Shown here in pieces: positions 53,035 to 61,906 of a stretch of DNA of 64,000 nt. The notes beneath the pieces are model-generated. The model had not been told where the DNA came from, ran no database searches, and saw only the letters and a list, made by a program, of their open reading frames with translations. The position numbers were made by a program, and so were the translations under genes. The number at the start of each line of letters is the position of its first letter. The first letter of the stretch is position 1. The DNA is from Spirillospora albida (GTDB lineage Bacteria > Actinomycetota > Actinomycetes > Streptosporangiales > Streptosporangiaceae): contig NZ_JOFJ01000005.1 of the NCBI RefSeq assembly GCF_000718255.1, positions 372,001 to 436,000 on the forward strand. The letters run 5' to 3'.

Positions 53035-54104
53035 GCGCCTTCGCCAGCTTCAAGAGCCTGTCGCGGGCCATGTTCCTCGGGTTCAAGCGGGACGGGGGCG
53101 CGCTCTTCTTCACGATCCTGTTCCCGCTGATGTTCCTGGTCATCTTCGGCGGGGTGTTCGGGAACCAGAGCACGGCCAAGGTGACCGTCGTCCAGGTCGG
53201 GCAGGTCTCCGTCCTGCAGCAGGCCCTCGCGCACGACTCCGGTGAGCTGTCCGAGGTCATGGAGGTCACCCGATCCGGCGACCGGGCGGCGGCCCTCGGC
53301 AAGGTGGAGAAGGGCGACGCGGACGCGGCGGTGGAGCAGCGGGACGGCCGGCTGATCGTCCACTTCTCCATGGCCGACCAGGTGAAGGCGGGCACGGTGC
53401 GGGGGCTCATGAACGCGCTCGTGCAGTCCGCCAACCAGGCCGCCGCGGGGAAGCCCCCGGCCTACACCCTCGAGGCGCAGCAGGTGGAGGACGAGTCACT
53501 GGACGCGATCCAGTTCTTCACCCCGAGCCTGCTCGGATGGGCTCTCGCCTCCGCCGGCGTGTTCGGCGCGTCCCAGACCCTGGTGTCGTGGCGGACGAAG
53601 GGCATCCTGCGGCGCCTCCAGCTGTCGCCCGCCCCCATCCCGACCGTGTTCGCCGCGCGGATCGCGGTCAGTCTCGCCGTGGCGCTCGTCCAGTTCGGCC
53701 TCTTCGTGCTGGTGGCGCAGCTGCCGTTCTTCGGGCTCCGGCTCGGGCACGCCTGGTGGATGGCGATCCCGACGGTCCTGGCGGGCGTCCTGGCGTTCCT
53801 GTCGATCGGCATGGTGGTCGGCGCGTGGGCCAAGTCGCAGGAGACGGCCCAGGCGGCCACGCAGATCATCGTCCTGCCGATGGCGTTCCTCGGGGGCTCG
53901 TTCTTCCCCCTGGACGCGATGCCGCGCTGGATGGAGGTGGTCTCCTACGTGTTCCCTCTGCGCTACCTCAACGAGGCGATGCTGAACGTGATGGGGCGCG
54001 GCCTGGGCCCGATGTCCGCACTCCCGCAGATCGGCATCCTTCTCGGCGTCGCCGTGGTCGGAGCTTTGATCGCCGCCCGCCTGTTCCGCTGGGACGTCAC
54101 CTGA
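53031..54104 (+). CDS. ABC-2 type exporter, permease
   Basis: 357 residues. The first helix is at 24-44 (GALFFTILFPLMFLVIFGGVF), then about 150 residues outside the membrane, then five helices from about 165 on, ending ILLGVAVVGALIAARLF. The late block GGSFFPLDAMPRWMEVVSYVFPLRYLNEAM, quoted in parts as GGSFFPLDAMPRWMEVV and FPLRYLNEAM, is the ABC-2 signature. It overlaps the ATPase gene by four bases. No self-resistance or biosynthetic gene is adjacent, so the role is open. Confidence 0.92.
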   Translation: MSAFASFKSLSRAMFLGFKRDGGALFFTILFPLMFLVIFGGVFGNQSTAKVTVVQVGQVSVLQQALAHDSGELSEVMEVTRSGDRAAALGKVEKGDADAAVEQRDGRLIVHFSMADQVKAGTVRGLMNALVQSANQAAAGKPPAYTLEAQQVEDESLDAIQFFTPSLLGWALASAGVFGASQTLVSWRTKGILRRLQLSPAPIPTVFAARIAVSLAVALVQFGLFVLVAQLPFFGLRLGHAWWMAIPTVLAGVLAFLSIGMVVGAWAKSQETAQAATQIIVLPMAFLGGSFFPLDAMPRWMEVVSYVFPLRYLNEAMLNVMGRGLGPMSALPQIGILLGVAVVGALIAARLFRWDVT

Positions 54105-54150
54105 CCACTTCGCGCCCGTCTCCGGACCCTCCGCGCGGGCCGCTCGAATG

Positions 54151-54166
54151 TGTGACCTCGGTCACT
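54151..54166 (+). promoter_or_regulatory. Crp-like palindrome
   Basis: TGTGACCTCGGTCACT: GTGACC-TC-GGTCAC is perfect. It matches the Streptomyces Crp pattern GTG-N6-GNCAC and nearly the TGTGA-N6-TCACA form. It is 106 bases before the DUF7455 start, and a TTAGAT-like -10 lies at about 54226-54231. It may activate or repress that gene through a cAMP-receptor homologue. Confidence 0.5.
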
Positions 54167-54271
54167 AATCGAGGCCATTCCGCTGAGGGCGTACGCGGAA
54201 ACAGGTTGGGAACGTCCTGGTCGGGTTAGATGTTGTCCTAAGTACCGACCCCGAGCAATGAGGAAGGTGCC

Positions 54272-54502
54272 GTGACCGGAGCCCTTGCCCCGACCAAGCC
54301 GCTGACCGTCGCCGACCGTTGCGACCGCTGCGGCGCCCAGGCCTACGTCCGAGCAGTCCTTGTAGGCGGCGGCGACCTTCTGTTCTGCGCCCACCACGGC
54401 CGCAGGTACGCAGAGGCCCTCCGTGCCAACGGGGCCGACATCCACGACGAGACCGACAGGCTTCACGAAACCCCCACCCCCGCCATGGACGACGAGCGGT
54501 AG
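54272..54502 (+). CDS. DUF7455 small zinc-ribbon-like protein
   Basis: 76 residues. CDRCGAQAYVRAVL with two Cys and LFCAHHGRRYAEAL with one Cys and two His resemble a single treble-clef or zinc ribbon; the acidic NGADIHDETDRL tail follows. The family is conserved in actinobacteria and lies near the principal sigma factor in several genomes, as here. GTG 54272 has GAGGAAG five bases upstream. The function is unknown. Its promoter area holds a Crp-like palindrome. Confidence 0.85.
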   Translation: MTGALAPTKPLTVADRCDRCGAQAYVRAVLVGGGDLLFCAHHGRRYAEALRANGADIHDETDRLHETPTPAMDDER

Positions 54503-54520
54503 GGATCGGAATAGATCGGC

Positions 54521-54554
54521 GAGCGGCGGCCACCGGAGACGGTGGCCGCCGCTC
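54521..54554 (+). terminator. Terminator with 15-bp perfect stem after DUF7455
   Basis: GAGCGGCGGCCACCG-GAGA-CGGTGGCCGCCGCTC, with a GNRA-type tetraloop, followed by CCTTTCCC. It lies 18 bases after the stop. Confidence 0.9.
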
Positions 54555-54618
54555 CCTTTCCCGTGAAACGTCGGAACGTAATTGACCGACCACTATTCGT
54601 AGTCGAAAATTCTGGACC

Positions 54619-55356
54619 GTGCTCATTCTGCTGCCCCCTTCGGAGAAGAAGGCCACCGCGACGGAAGGCCCGGCCCTCGACCTGGCCGCGCTCGGTCATC
54701 CGGAGCTGACCGCCACCCGCGAGCGGGTCCTGGCCGCGCTCCAGGAGACGAGCCGCCGCCCCGACGCGCGAGACGTCCTGGCGCTGCCCGCCGGCCAGGC
54801 GGAGGAGGCTCTGCGACGCAACCTCGCTCTCCGTGAAGCACCCACCCTGCCCGCGGCGGAGCTCTACACCGGCGTGCTCTACGACAACCTCGACCTGCCG
54901 TCCCTGGACCCCGCGGCCGCGGGCGAGCGGATCCTCGTGTTCTCCGGTCTCTGGGGCGCGCTCCGCCTCACCGACCGGATCCCGCCCTACCGCCTGTCGA
55001 TGGCGGCGTCCCTCCCGAGGCACGGGCGCCTCTCCACCCTGTGGCGCCCCGCCCTGACGGAGGCCCTGCGCCCGGACGGCCTGATCGTCGACATGCGCTC
55101 CGGGCCCTACGCCGCCGCCTGGAAGGCCCCCGGCGCCGTGGCCGTCCGCGTCTTCCGCGAGCGCGTCGTCGCCGGCGTCGCGAAGCGGACGGTAGTCAGC
55201 CACATGGCCAAGGCGACCCGGGGCGAGATCGCGCACGCGCTGATCGCGTCGGGCGCCCGCCCCCGCACGCCTGAGCAGCTCCTCAAGACCGTCGCCGGCC
55301 TGGGGTACGCGGCCGAGCTCAACGGACCGAACCTGGACATCGTCCTCCCCGGCTGA
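54619..55356 (+). CDS. yaaA: YaaA-family peroxide stress protein
   Basis: 245 residues of the YaaA/DUF328 family, which in E. coli keeps free iron low during peroxide stress. Family signatures are LILLPPSEKKA, LYTGVLYDNLDL, FSGLWGALRLTDRIPPYRLSM (given in parts: FSGLWGALRLTD and IPPYRLSM), and RTVVSHMAKATRGEIA. The GTG start lies just after an AT-rich patch (54588-54612) that probably holds its promoter. It converges with rpoD. Confidence 0.88.
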   Translation: MLILLPPSEKKATATEGPALDLAALGHPELTATRERVLAALQETSRRPDARDVLALPAGQAEEALRRNLALREAPTLPAAELYTGVLYDNLDLPSLDPAAAGERILVFSGLWGALRLTDRIPPYRLSMAASLPRHGRLSTLWRPALTEALRPDGLIVDMRSGPYAAAWKAPGAVAVRVFRERVVAGVAKRTVVSHMAKATRGEIAHALIASGARPRTPEQLLKTVAGLGYAAELNGPNLDIVLPG

Positions 55357-55375
55357 TCAGGGAGGCCGGCACGCG

Positions 55376-55412
55376 AGAGGCGGCCCGCCCGGGAACCGGA
55401 CGGACCGCCTCT
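55376..55412 (+). terminator. Bidirectional terminator between yaaA and rpoD
   Basis: AGAGGCGG and CCGCCTCT are 8-bp arms; the loop holds a second CCCGG/CCGG pairing. It lies in the 85-base gap between the two stops and can serve both. Confidence 0.65.
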
Positions 55413-55441
55413 GCGTTCGACCTGTCGAGAGTGCTCGCCGA

Positions 55442-57118
55442 TCAGTCGAGGTAGTCGCGGAGGACCTGGGAGCGCGACGGGTGCCGCAGCTTCGACATCG
55501 TCTTGGACTCGATCTGCCGGATGCGCTCGCGGGTGACCCCGTACACCTTGCCGATCTCGTCCAGGGTCTTCGGCTGGCCGTCGGTCAGGCCGAAGCGCAT
55601 CGACACCACGCCCGCCTCCCGCTCGCTGAGCGTGTCGAGCACGGAGTGCAGCTGCTCCTGCAGGAGCGTGAAGCTCACCGCGTCGGCCGGGACGATCGCC
55701 TCGGAGTCCTCGATGAGGTCGCCGAACTCGCTGTCGCCGTCCTCACCCAGCGGGGTGTGCAGCGAGATGGGCTCGCGGCCGTACTTCTGGACCTCGACGA
55801 CCTTCTCCGGGGTCATGTCGAGTTCCTTGGCCAGCTCCTCCGGGGTGGGCTCGCGGCCCAGGTCCTGGAGCATCTGCCGCTGGACGCGCGCCAGCTTGTT
55901 GATGACCTCGACCATGTGGACGGGGATGCGGATCGTCCGGGCCTGGTCGGCCATCGCGCGGGTGATCGCCTGCCGGATCCACCAGGTGGCGTACGTGGAG
56001 AACTTGTAGCCCTTGGTGTAGTCGAACTTCTCGACCGCGCGGATCAGGCCGAGGTTGCCCTCCTGGATCAGGTCCAGGAAGAGCATGCCGCGTCCGGTGT
56101 AGCGCTTGGCCAGCGAGACCACGAGCCGGAGGTTGGCCTCCAGCAGGTGGTTCTTGGCGCGGCGGCCGTCCTCGGCGATCCACTCGAAGTCCTCGAGGTC
56201 CTCCTCGGACATCGCCGGGCCGTCGACCGCCAGGCGCTCCTCGGCGAACAGGCCCGCCTCGATGCGCTTGGCGAGCTCGACCTCCTGCTCGGCGTTGAGC
56301 AGGGGGACCTTGCCGATCTGCTTCAGGTAGTCCTTGACGGGGTCGGCGGTGGCGCCGGCGGCCGCGATCTGCTGCGCGGGCGCGTCCTCGTCATCGTCGC
56401 CGAGGGTGAACGACTCCTCCTCGGACGTGGTGGCGCCCGGCTTGCCGGGCACCGGGGCGGGGGCCTTCGCCGCGGGCGCGGCGGCCTCCTCCTCGTCCTC
56501 GGTCTCGGGCGCCTCGGGCGTCTCGTCCGCCTCGGCGGCCGTGTCGTCCGCGAGGTCGACCTCGAGGTCGGTCAGGTCCGCTTCGAGGTCGACGTCGACC
56601 TCGTCCTCGAGCTCGGGGTCGTCCCCGGCCTTCCCTGGAGCGGCCTTCTTGGCGGCGGTCTTCGGTGCGGCCGGCTTCTTCGCGGCGGCCTTCTTCGGCT
56701 TGGCGGTCTTCGCCGCGGCCGGCTTGGCCGCGGGCTTGCGCGGGGCGGGCGCCGGGGCGGCGACGGCCTCCGCGACGGTCTCCCCGGTGATCTCGTCGTC
56801 GCTCACGACGGCGGTCACCGTGTCGGGCTGCTCCTTCGCAGCGGCGGCCGTCCTGGGCCTGCGCGCCGGGGGCGCCGCGCGTTTGCGCGGACGCTTCGGC
56901 GCCGCAGAGTCGGCAGCGCTCACCATGACGGTCACACCCTTCTCGCTGAGGCTCCGCAGGATGCTGGAGGCCTTCGACACAGGGATGTCGGCCTCCTCGA
57001 ACGTACGTCGTACGTCGTCGGCTTCGAGGTAACCCTGGGACCGTCCACGCTCGATCAGTTGCGCGATGACGTGCTCGTGCAGATCTGACGCTTTCGAGGT
57101 CGAGCTAGCAGGCGACAC
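55442..57118 (-). CDS. rpoD: Principal (housekeeping) sigma factor
   Basis: About 558 residues. The N-terminal 250 residues are low-complexity (Ala, Lys, Pro, then an acidic block). Region 1.2 is DPVKDYLKQIGKVPLL; region 2 is LRLVVSLAKRYTGRGMLFLDLIQEGNLGLIRAVEKFDY, quoted in parts as LVVSLAKRYTGRG and LDLIQEGNLGLIRAV, followed by YATWWIRQAITRAM; region 4 has TLDEIGKVYGVTRERIRQIE. It corresponds to HrdB/SigA and directs most transcription. GTG 57118 has AGAGGT six bases upstream. Promoter elements were searched for in 57119-57373; none is convincing. It is the only full-length principal sigma in the window. Confidence 0.96.
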   Translation of the reverse strand: MSPASSTSKASDLHEHVIAQLIERGRSQGYLEADDVRRTFEEADIPVSKASSILRSLSEKGVTVMVSAADSAAPKRPRKRAAPPARRPRTAAAAKEQPDTVTAVVSDDEITGETVAEAVAAPAPAPRKPAAKPAAAKTAKPKKAAAKKPAAPKTAAKKAAPGKAGDDPELEDEVDVDLEADLTDLEVDLADDTAAEADETPEAPETEDEEEAAAPAAKAPAPVPGKPGATTSEEESFTLGDDDEDAPAQQIAAAGATADPVKDYLKQIGKVPLLNAEQEVELAKRIEAGLFAEERLAVDGPAMSEEDLEDFEWIAEDGRRAKNHLLEANLRLVVSLAKRYTGRGMLFLDLIQEGNLGLIRAVEKFDYTKGYKFSTYATWWIRQAITRAMADQARTIRIPVHMVEVINKLARVQRQMLQDLGREPTPEELAKELDMTPEKVVEVQKYGREPISLHTPLGEDGDSEFGDLIEDSEAIVPADAVSFTLLQEQLHSVLDTLSEREAGVVSMRFGLTDGQPKTLDEIGKVYGVTRERIRQIESKTMSKLRHPSRSQVLRDYLD

Positions 57119-57373
57119 AAATACCTCTCGAACGAACGTGTGGCTTGGTTGACCCAAGTGCCCTGACGGGCCCGGCCTCACTCCGGGTGGGACCTCACAC
57201 TGGGCGGGTCCTCCAGGTGCGACACCGCAGCGTACCCGCTCTCACTAGGGTCAAGCATTCTGGCACAGCTGCGCATTCCGCTCTGGAGTCCTGCCCGGTA
57301 ACACTCCACCTTAGAGGGAGCGGAGCGGTCCTTCGTACGCGTCAGACCGACTTCGCGCCCTCCCGTGGAGGGA
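57119..57373. other. rpoD upstream region, 255 bases
   Basis: No gene is supported. On the minus strand TTGACC (about 57247-57252) could be a -35 element, but the only -10-like TACGCT lies 14 bases further down, too close for a normal spacer. The PP2C gene's stop lies at the far edge. The principal promoter is therefore not assigned. Confidence 0.4.
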
Positions 57374-59443
57374 TCACGCGGGCTTGGGCGGGACGTGCAG
57401 GGCGAGCACGGTCACATCGTCTACCTGCTCGTACCCGGCAAGCATCCGATCGACCAGGAAGTCGACGAGTCTCTCGGGATCTCCTACCACTTCAGGTGGG
57501 GCGTCCGCGGCCACGGCGACCAGCTCCTCGAGCCCGGCGTCCACCCCACGCCTACGGTTCTCCACAAGTCCATCGGAATAGAAGACCACAGTGTTGCCGG
57601 TCTCGATGGAAAAACTTGTCTGCTGACGCTGGCTCGGCCAGCCGAGCGGGGTCCCCGGCTCGCGGTCGCTGACGCGCGGGGACGCGTCCGGCGCGATCAG
57701 CAGCGGCGGCGGGTGGCCGGCGTTGCTGAACGCGCCGCGGCCGGTCTCGGGATCGATCACCGCGTACGCGACCGTGGTGAATTGTTCCTCATCCTCGGTG
57801 GCGCTGAACAACCGGTCCAGCCCCGCGAGGACCGCGGCGGGCCGCGGGTCGTTGAGCGCGAGGGCGCGCAGGGCGTTGCGGACGCGTCCCATTCCGGCCG
57901 CGGCGAGGACGCCCTTGCCCATGACGTCGCCCGCCGCGACGGCGAGCCGGTCGTCCGGGAGCCGGAACACGTCGTACCAGTCGCCGCCCACCTGGACGTG
58001 CCGGGTGGCGGGGTTGTAGCGGGCGGCCAGGACCATCCCGGGCAGCTGCGGCAGGTCGCTCGGCAGGAGGCTGCGCTGGAGCTCCTCGGCGGTCTTGTGC
58101 TCCCGCTCGAACAGCAGGGCGCGCTCCACGGCGAGGGCGCACTGGCCGGCGAGGGCCTCCAGGAAGACTCGCTCCTCCTCCGTGATCTCCCTGGGGCGGG
58201 TGAAGGAGAAGCGGAGCGCGCCGATCGGGGCGCCCGCCGCGAGGAGGGGCAGGCCCACCCACGCGCGCTCCTCGGTGTGCCGGGCGAACACGCCGTGCTC
58301 GTCGCCGCCGAGCTGGAGGCGGAGGCTGTCGGGGTGCTCGGCCAGGAACGGCCGGCTCTCGCGGACCGCGACGGACATGACCGTCTGGTCGCTGACCTTG
58401 ATGCCGTCCCGCGAGCCCGGCCGGATCTCGGCGTCCGCCCCCGGCTGGGACGGGGCCACGACGCTCAGCCGCAGCTTGTCGTCGTCCAGCAGCGCGACGG
58501 CGGAGTGGTCGGCGCCGATCGCCGACCGGCCGACCTCGGTGATCACCTGGACGACCTGGGAGACGGTGAGCGCCTCCGCGAGCATCGACGTGGCCTGCTG
58601 GAGCCGGGCCGTGCGCAGCGCCGCCGCCGACAGCTGCTCGGTCAGCCGGCCGCGCATCTCCTCGGCCTCGCGCTGACCGGTGACGTCGGTGTTGGCGCCC
58701 ACCCACTCGATCACCGCGTCGCCCTGCCAGATGGGCACGGCGCGGACGTCGTAGTGCCGGTACGTGCCGGACTTGGTGCGGACGCGGTAGTTGCTCTCGA
58801 AGACGCGGTCGTCCTGGACGCACTCCCGCCAGGCGCTCTCGATGCGGGGCCGGTCCTCGGGGTGCACGACCGCCAGCCAGCCGCCGGTCGCGTAGTCGTC
58901 GGGCGTCTGGCCCGTGATCGCGCGCCACTCCGGCGCGTCGTCGATCACGCCCCCGTCGGCGGCGGCGACCCACACGACCTGGGCGCTGGCCTCCACGAGG
59001 GAGCGGTAGCGCTGCTCCTTGCGGCGGATGACCTCCTCGGCCCGGCGCCGCTCGGTCACGTCCAGGGCGGTGAGGACCACCCCCTGGGACGCGCCGTCGG
59101 CGCCCCTGGCGGGCAGCCACGTGCACGCCAGGATCCGCTCCTCCAGCGCGACGGCGACATCGCCGTCGTCGGGCCCGGTCCCGCGCGGGACGACCAGGTC
59201 GAGGTCGCTGATCGGGCGGTCCTCGGCCAGCACCGTGCGCAGGGCGCTCTCGAACGCGGCGGCCAGGGCGTCCGGCAGCACCTCGGCGGGGCGTCCCCGC
59301 TGCAGCTCGGCCACGGGCACGCCGAGCAGCGCGGCGAGGGCGTCGTTGGCCCTTCGGCAGCGCAGCTCGGTGTCGAAGAACGCCAGCCCGCCGGGCGCCT
59401 CCCTCAGCAAGGTCGCGTACAACGCGGCGTCGGATGCATCCAT
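57374..59443 (-). CDS. PAS-PAS-GAF-PP2C (SpoIIE/RsbU-type) serine phosphatase
   Basis: 689 residues. A PAS region (residues about 10-125, with LREAPGGLAFFDTELRCRRAND), a second PAS (about 145-260, with YRSLVEASAQVVWVAAADGG and RVRTKSGTYRHYDVRAVPI), a GAF-like domain (about 300-445), and the PP2C phosphatase domain (about 450-689, VGGDWYDVFRLPDDRLAVAAGDVMGKG) that binds two metals. A final acidic DGLVENR and VDDVTVLALHV complete it. It may dephosphorylate an anti-anti-sigma protein in partner switching. ATG 59443 has GGAGG eight bases upstream. A relationship with the adjacent rpoD is not implied. Confidence 0.92.
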   Translation of the reverse strand: MDASDAALYATLLREAPGGLAFFDTELRCRRANDALAALLGVPVAELQRGRPAEVLPDALAAAFESALRTVLAEDRPISDLDLVVPRGTGPDDGDVAVALEERILACTWLPARGADGASQGVVLTALDVTERRRAEEVIRRKEQRYRSLVEASAQVVWVAAADGGVIDDAPEWRAITGQTPDDYATGGWLAVVHPEDRPRIESAWRECVQDDRVFESNYRVRTKSGTYRHYDVRAVPIWQGDAVIEWVGANTDVTGQREAEEMRGRLTEQLSAAALRTARLQQATSMLAEALTVSQVVQVITEVGRSAIGADHSAVALLDDDKLRLSVVAPSQPGADAEIRPGSRDGIKVSDQTVMSVAVRESRPFLAEHPDSLRLQLGGDEHGVFARHTEERAWVGLPLLAAGAPIGALRFSFTRPREITEEERVFLEALAGQCALAVERALLFEREHKTAEELQRSLLPSDLPQLPGMVLAARYNPATRHVQVGGDWYDVFRLPDDRLAVAAGDVMGKGVLAAAGMGRVRNALRALALNDPRPAAVLAGLDRLFSATEDEEQFTTVAYAVIDPETGRGAFSNAGHPPPLLIAPDASPRVSDREPGTPLGWPSQRQQTSFSIETGNTVVFYSDGLVENRRRGVDAGLEELVAVAADAPPEVVGDPERLVDFLVDRMLAGYEQVDDVTVLALHVPPKPA

Positions 59444-59781
59444 GGGCTGCCCCTCCACCCCTGAGACGCGAGGATGCGGAACGGACGTCTCGGTGCTCAA
59501 GGACACCACCTCCGCCCCAGAAGGTCCCGTACCGCGCGGCAAGTTTTCATCACTATGAGTGAATGGGAGCAGGCTAGCGCTCCCGCCTCCATCACAACAC
59601 CGGTCCGAGTCAGGTTCTCATCATCCCGAGGGTTCGCCGCCTACGGAACCCCCGCCGGACATCCTTGTCCCGGCGGCCCCGGCGGCACTCCTCGGGCCGT
59701 GCGAGTTGGAGATATTACGGCGTCGCGGCGTCCCGCACTGTGAACTCCGCCGCGTTCGGCGAGTTCCGCCCGCCCGCCGGG
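59444..59781. other. 338-base gap upstream of the PP2C gene
   Basis: No gene is supported on either strand; the plus-strand frames here have no ribosome-binding site. Contains a 6-bp palindrome GGGAGC-N8-GCTCCC at 59565-59584 and a locally AT-rich stretch (59541-59570) that may hold the PP2C promoter. The end of the HhH-GPD gene converges on it. Confidence 0.45.
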
Positions 59782-60363
59782 TCACCCGCCCGCCTTCGCC
59801 GCCGCCTTCATCTCTTGCTTGAACGCCCGCACCTTGGCGAGCGACTCCGGCCCGGTGATGTCGGCCACGGAGCGGTGGGACCCCTCCTCGCCGTAGTCCC
59901 CGGCGGCCTCGCGCCAGCCGTCCGGCCGCACCCCGTACTGCTTGCCGAGCAGGGCGACGAAGATCTGCGCCTTCTGCCTGCCGAACCCGGGGAGGGCGTT
60001 GAGGCGCTTGAACAGCTCCTTGCCGTCGTCCACGCCCTTCCAGAGCTTCTCCGCGTCCCCGTCGTGGTTGTCCACCAGGTACCGGCACAGCTGCTGGACG
60101 CGCTTGGCCATCGAACCGGGGTAGCGGTGCACCGCCGGCTTCTCCGACAGCAGGGCCGCGAACCGCTCGGGGTCGTAGGCGGCGATCTCGTGCGCGTCCA
60201 GGTCGTCCGTGCCCATGCGCCGGCAGATCGTGTACGGGCCGGAGAAGGCCCACTCCATCGGGATCTGCTGGTCGAGCAGCATGCCGATCAGCGCGGCGAG
60301 CGGGCTGCGTCCCAGCAGCTCGTCGGCCTCGGGCCGCTGTGCGAGATGAACCTTCGTGGGCAT
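59782..60363 (-). CDS. HhH-GPD base-excision repair protein
   Basis: 193 residues of the HhH-GPD (endonuclease III-like) superfamily. The helix-hairpin-helix is LNALPGFGRQKAQIFVALLG, with the usual GXGXXKA core; the catalytic Asp region is less clear (YGVRPDGWREAAGDYGEEG). The first part (PLAALIGMLLDQQIPMEWAF) matches the glycosylase N-terminus. No C-terminal iron-sulfur cysteines follow, so it is the short form common in actinobacteria. Substrate lesion unknown. Confidence 0.85.
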   Translation of the reverse strand: MPTKVHLAQRPEADELLGRSPLAALIGMLLDQQIPMEWAFSGPYTICRRMGTDDLDAHEIAAYDPERFAALLSEKPAVHRYPGSMAKRVQQLCRYLVDNHDGDAEKLWKGVDDGKELFKRLNALPGFGRQKAQIFVALLGKQYGVRPDGWREAAGDYGEEGSHRSVADITGPESLAKVRAFKQEMKAAAKAGG

Positions 60364-60446
60364 GGGGCCAGCTTAGATCTGACGGAACCCTTACGGCGGC
60401 GCCCGGTCCCCTGGCGGACGGTGCGGCGCGGTGCTCGAATGGAGGG

Positions 60447-61154
60447 GTGGAACAGAACGGACGCGCGGAAGGCGCCCCGGTGGGGCGCCGGATCGTGCTC
60501 GGGATGCTCGGCCTCGGCGCCGCGGGGGTGGCCGTGGGGGCCTCCCTCCAGCGCGAGGTCGGTGAGGTCCTGGCGCCGGTCGGGGGTCTCGGGAACGTCC
60601 TTCCCGCGGCGGGAGGGTTCCGTTACTACACGGTCACCGGAAGCGTACGGCGGCGGAGCCCGCGGGAATGGCGCATGACGGTCGGCGGGCTGGTGGAGCG
60701 CCCCCGGCAGATCGGCGTGGACGACCTCGCGCGGCTCCCGCAGACGGTGCTCGACAAGGACTTCCAGTGCGTCACCGGGTGGCGGGTGCCCGATGTCCGG
60801 TGGGCGGGGGTGGCCCTGCCCGATCTGCTGGACGTGATCGGGGTGTCCCCGCGGGCGCGGGCCGTCCGGTTCACCTCGTTCGACGGCGTCTACACCGAGT
60901 CGCTCACGCTGGGGCAGGCGCGGCGCCGGGACGTCCTGATCGCGACCCGGATGGAGGACGTCCCGGTCACCCACGACCACGGCGGGCCGGTGCGCCTCTG
61001 CGTGGCCCCCATGTACGGCTACAAGTCGCTGAAGTGGCTCGGCGGCATCGAGCTCACCGAGCAGGTCCGCCCGGGGTACTGGGAGCGCCGGGGCTACGAC
61101 GTGGACGCCTGGGTGGGGCGGTCGAACGGCCGGGACGATGCGCCGATCGCCTGA
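60447..61154 (+). CDS. Molybdopterin-binding oxidoreductase (YedY/MsrP-like)
   Basis: About 235 residues. The N-terminus shows twin arginines (R14, R15) before a hydrophobic stretch, pointing to Tat export with a folded cofactor. The conserved Mo-ligand Cys108 is in DFQCVTGW; WAGVALPDLLDVIG, FTSFDGVYTESL and MYGYKSLKWLGGIEL follow. YedY-type enzymes reduce sulfoxides or oxidised proteins. GTG 60447 lies two bases after GGAGG, unusually close. It overlaps the cytochrome gene by 17 bases, and the two proteins should form a membrane reductase. Confidence 0.88.
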   Translation: MEQNGRAEGAPVGRRIVLGMLGLGAAGVAVGASLQREVGEVLAPVGGLGNVLPAAGGFRYYTVTGSVRRRSPREWRMTVGGLVERPRQIGVDDLARLPQTVLDKDFQCVTGWRVPDVRWAGVALPDLLDVIGVSPRARAVRFTSFDGVYTESLTLGQARRRDVLIATRMEDVPVTHDHGGPVRLCVAPMYGYKSLKWLGGIELTEQVRPGYWERRGYDVDAWVGRSNGRDDAPIA

Positions 61155-61836
61155 TCGCGCGGGCGCGCGCCTGCGGCGCTTCACGGCCGCGGAGCGCGCG
61201 GTCCACCATGCGACCGCCGTGCTGATGCTGGCGTGCCTGGTGACGGCCGCGCTGCTGTACCTGCCCGCCCTCGCGACGCTGGTGGGGCGCAGGGAGCTGG
61301 TCAAGACGGTCCATGTCTGGTGCGGTTTCGGGCTGCCCGTCCCGATCCTCCTGGGGTTCGCGTCGCGCGCGTTCCGCGCGGACGTGCGGCGCCTGAACAG
61401 GTTCGCGCCGTCCGACTGGGAGTGGCTCCGGCGGCGGGACCGCAGGGCGGTGCGGAACGGGCGCGGGATCCTGCCGGTCGGCAAGTTCAACGGCGGCCAG
61501 AAGCTGAACGCCGCGTTCACCCTGGGCGCGATCCTGGTCATGCTCGCGACCGGGGAGATCCTGACGTTCCCCGGTCCGTGGCCGGACCGGTGGCGGACGG
61601 GCGCCACGTTCGTCCACGACTGGCTGTTCCTCCTCGTCCTCGTGGTGACCATGGGGCATCTGTGGGAGGCGTTCAGGGACCGCGGGGCGCTCACGGGGAT
61701 GCTCACCGGAGAGGTCGATCCGGACTGGGCGGCACGCCACCACGCGGGCTGGGCGGCGGAGCCGCGCGAGCGTCCCGGCGCCGCGCCGGGGACGGACGGT
61801 GAGCCGGGGCCCAAATTTATGCAACATCGTCGTTAA
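61138..61836 (+). CDS. Cytochrome b (b561/FdhC-like) partner of the molybdoenzyme
   Basis: 232 residues with four membrane helices: residues about 22-48 (HHATAVLMLACLVTAALLYL), 60-80 (VHVWCGFGLPVPILLGF), 125-140 (NAAFTLGAILVMLATGE) and 160-180 (FVHDWLFLLVLVVTMGHLWEAF). His in HHAT, VHVW, VHDW and MGHLW are candidate heme ligands. It would pass electrons from the quinone pool to the oxidoreductase. Start overlaps the preceding gene. The Pro/Gly-rich tail is probably cytoplasmic. Confidence 0.85.
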   Translation: MRRSPDRAGARLRRFTAAERAVHHATAVLMLACLVTAALLYLPALATLVGRRELVKTVHVWCGFGLPVPILLGFASRAFRADVRRLNRFAPSDWEWLRRRDRRAVRNGRGILPVGKFNGGQKLNAAFTLGAILVMLATGEILTFPGPWPDRWRTGATFVHDWLFLLVLVVTMGHLWEAFRDRGALTGMLTGEVDPDWAARHHAGWAAEPRERPGAAPGTDGEPGPKFMQHRR

Positions 61837-61841
61837 ATGTC

Positions 61842-61869
61842 TTGACTCTCTGCGTAAAACGGCTGAAAT
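61842..61869 (+). promoter_or_regulatory. Possible promoter of the three-helix-bundle gene
   Basis: TTGACT (61842-61847) and TGAAAT (61864-61869) with a 16-base spacer resemble a principal-sigma promoter, in a short GC-poor segment (61810-61870) after the cytochrome stop. The transcript would have a 30-base leader with GGAGG. Confidence 0.35.
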
Positions 61870-61906
61870 GACATCGAGGCGTCATCCGAGCGGAGGGATG
61901 GGTCAG

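Noticed and set aside
57119..57373. TTGACC/TACGCT promoter of rpoD
   Set aside because: The spacer is 14 bases, too short for a principal-sigma promoter; recorded only as a weak possibility.
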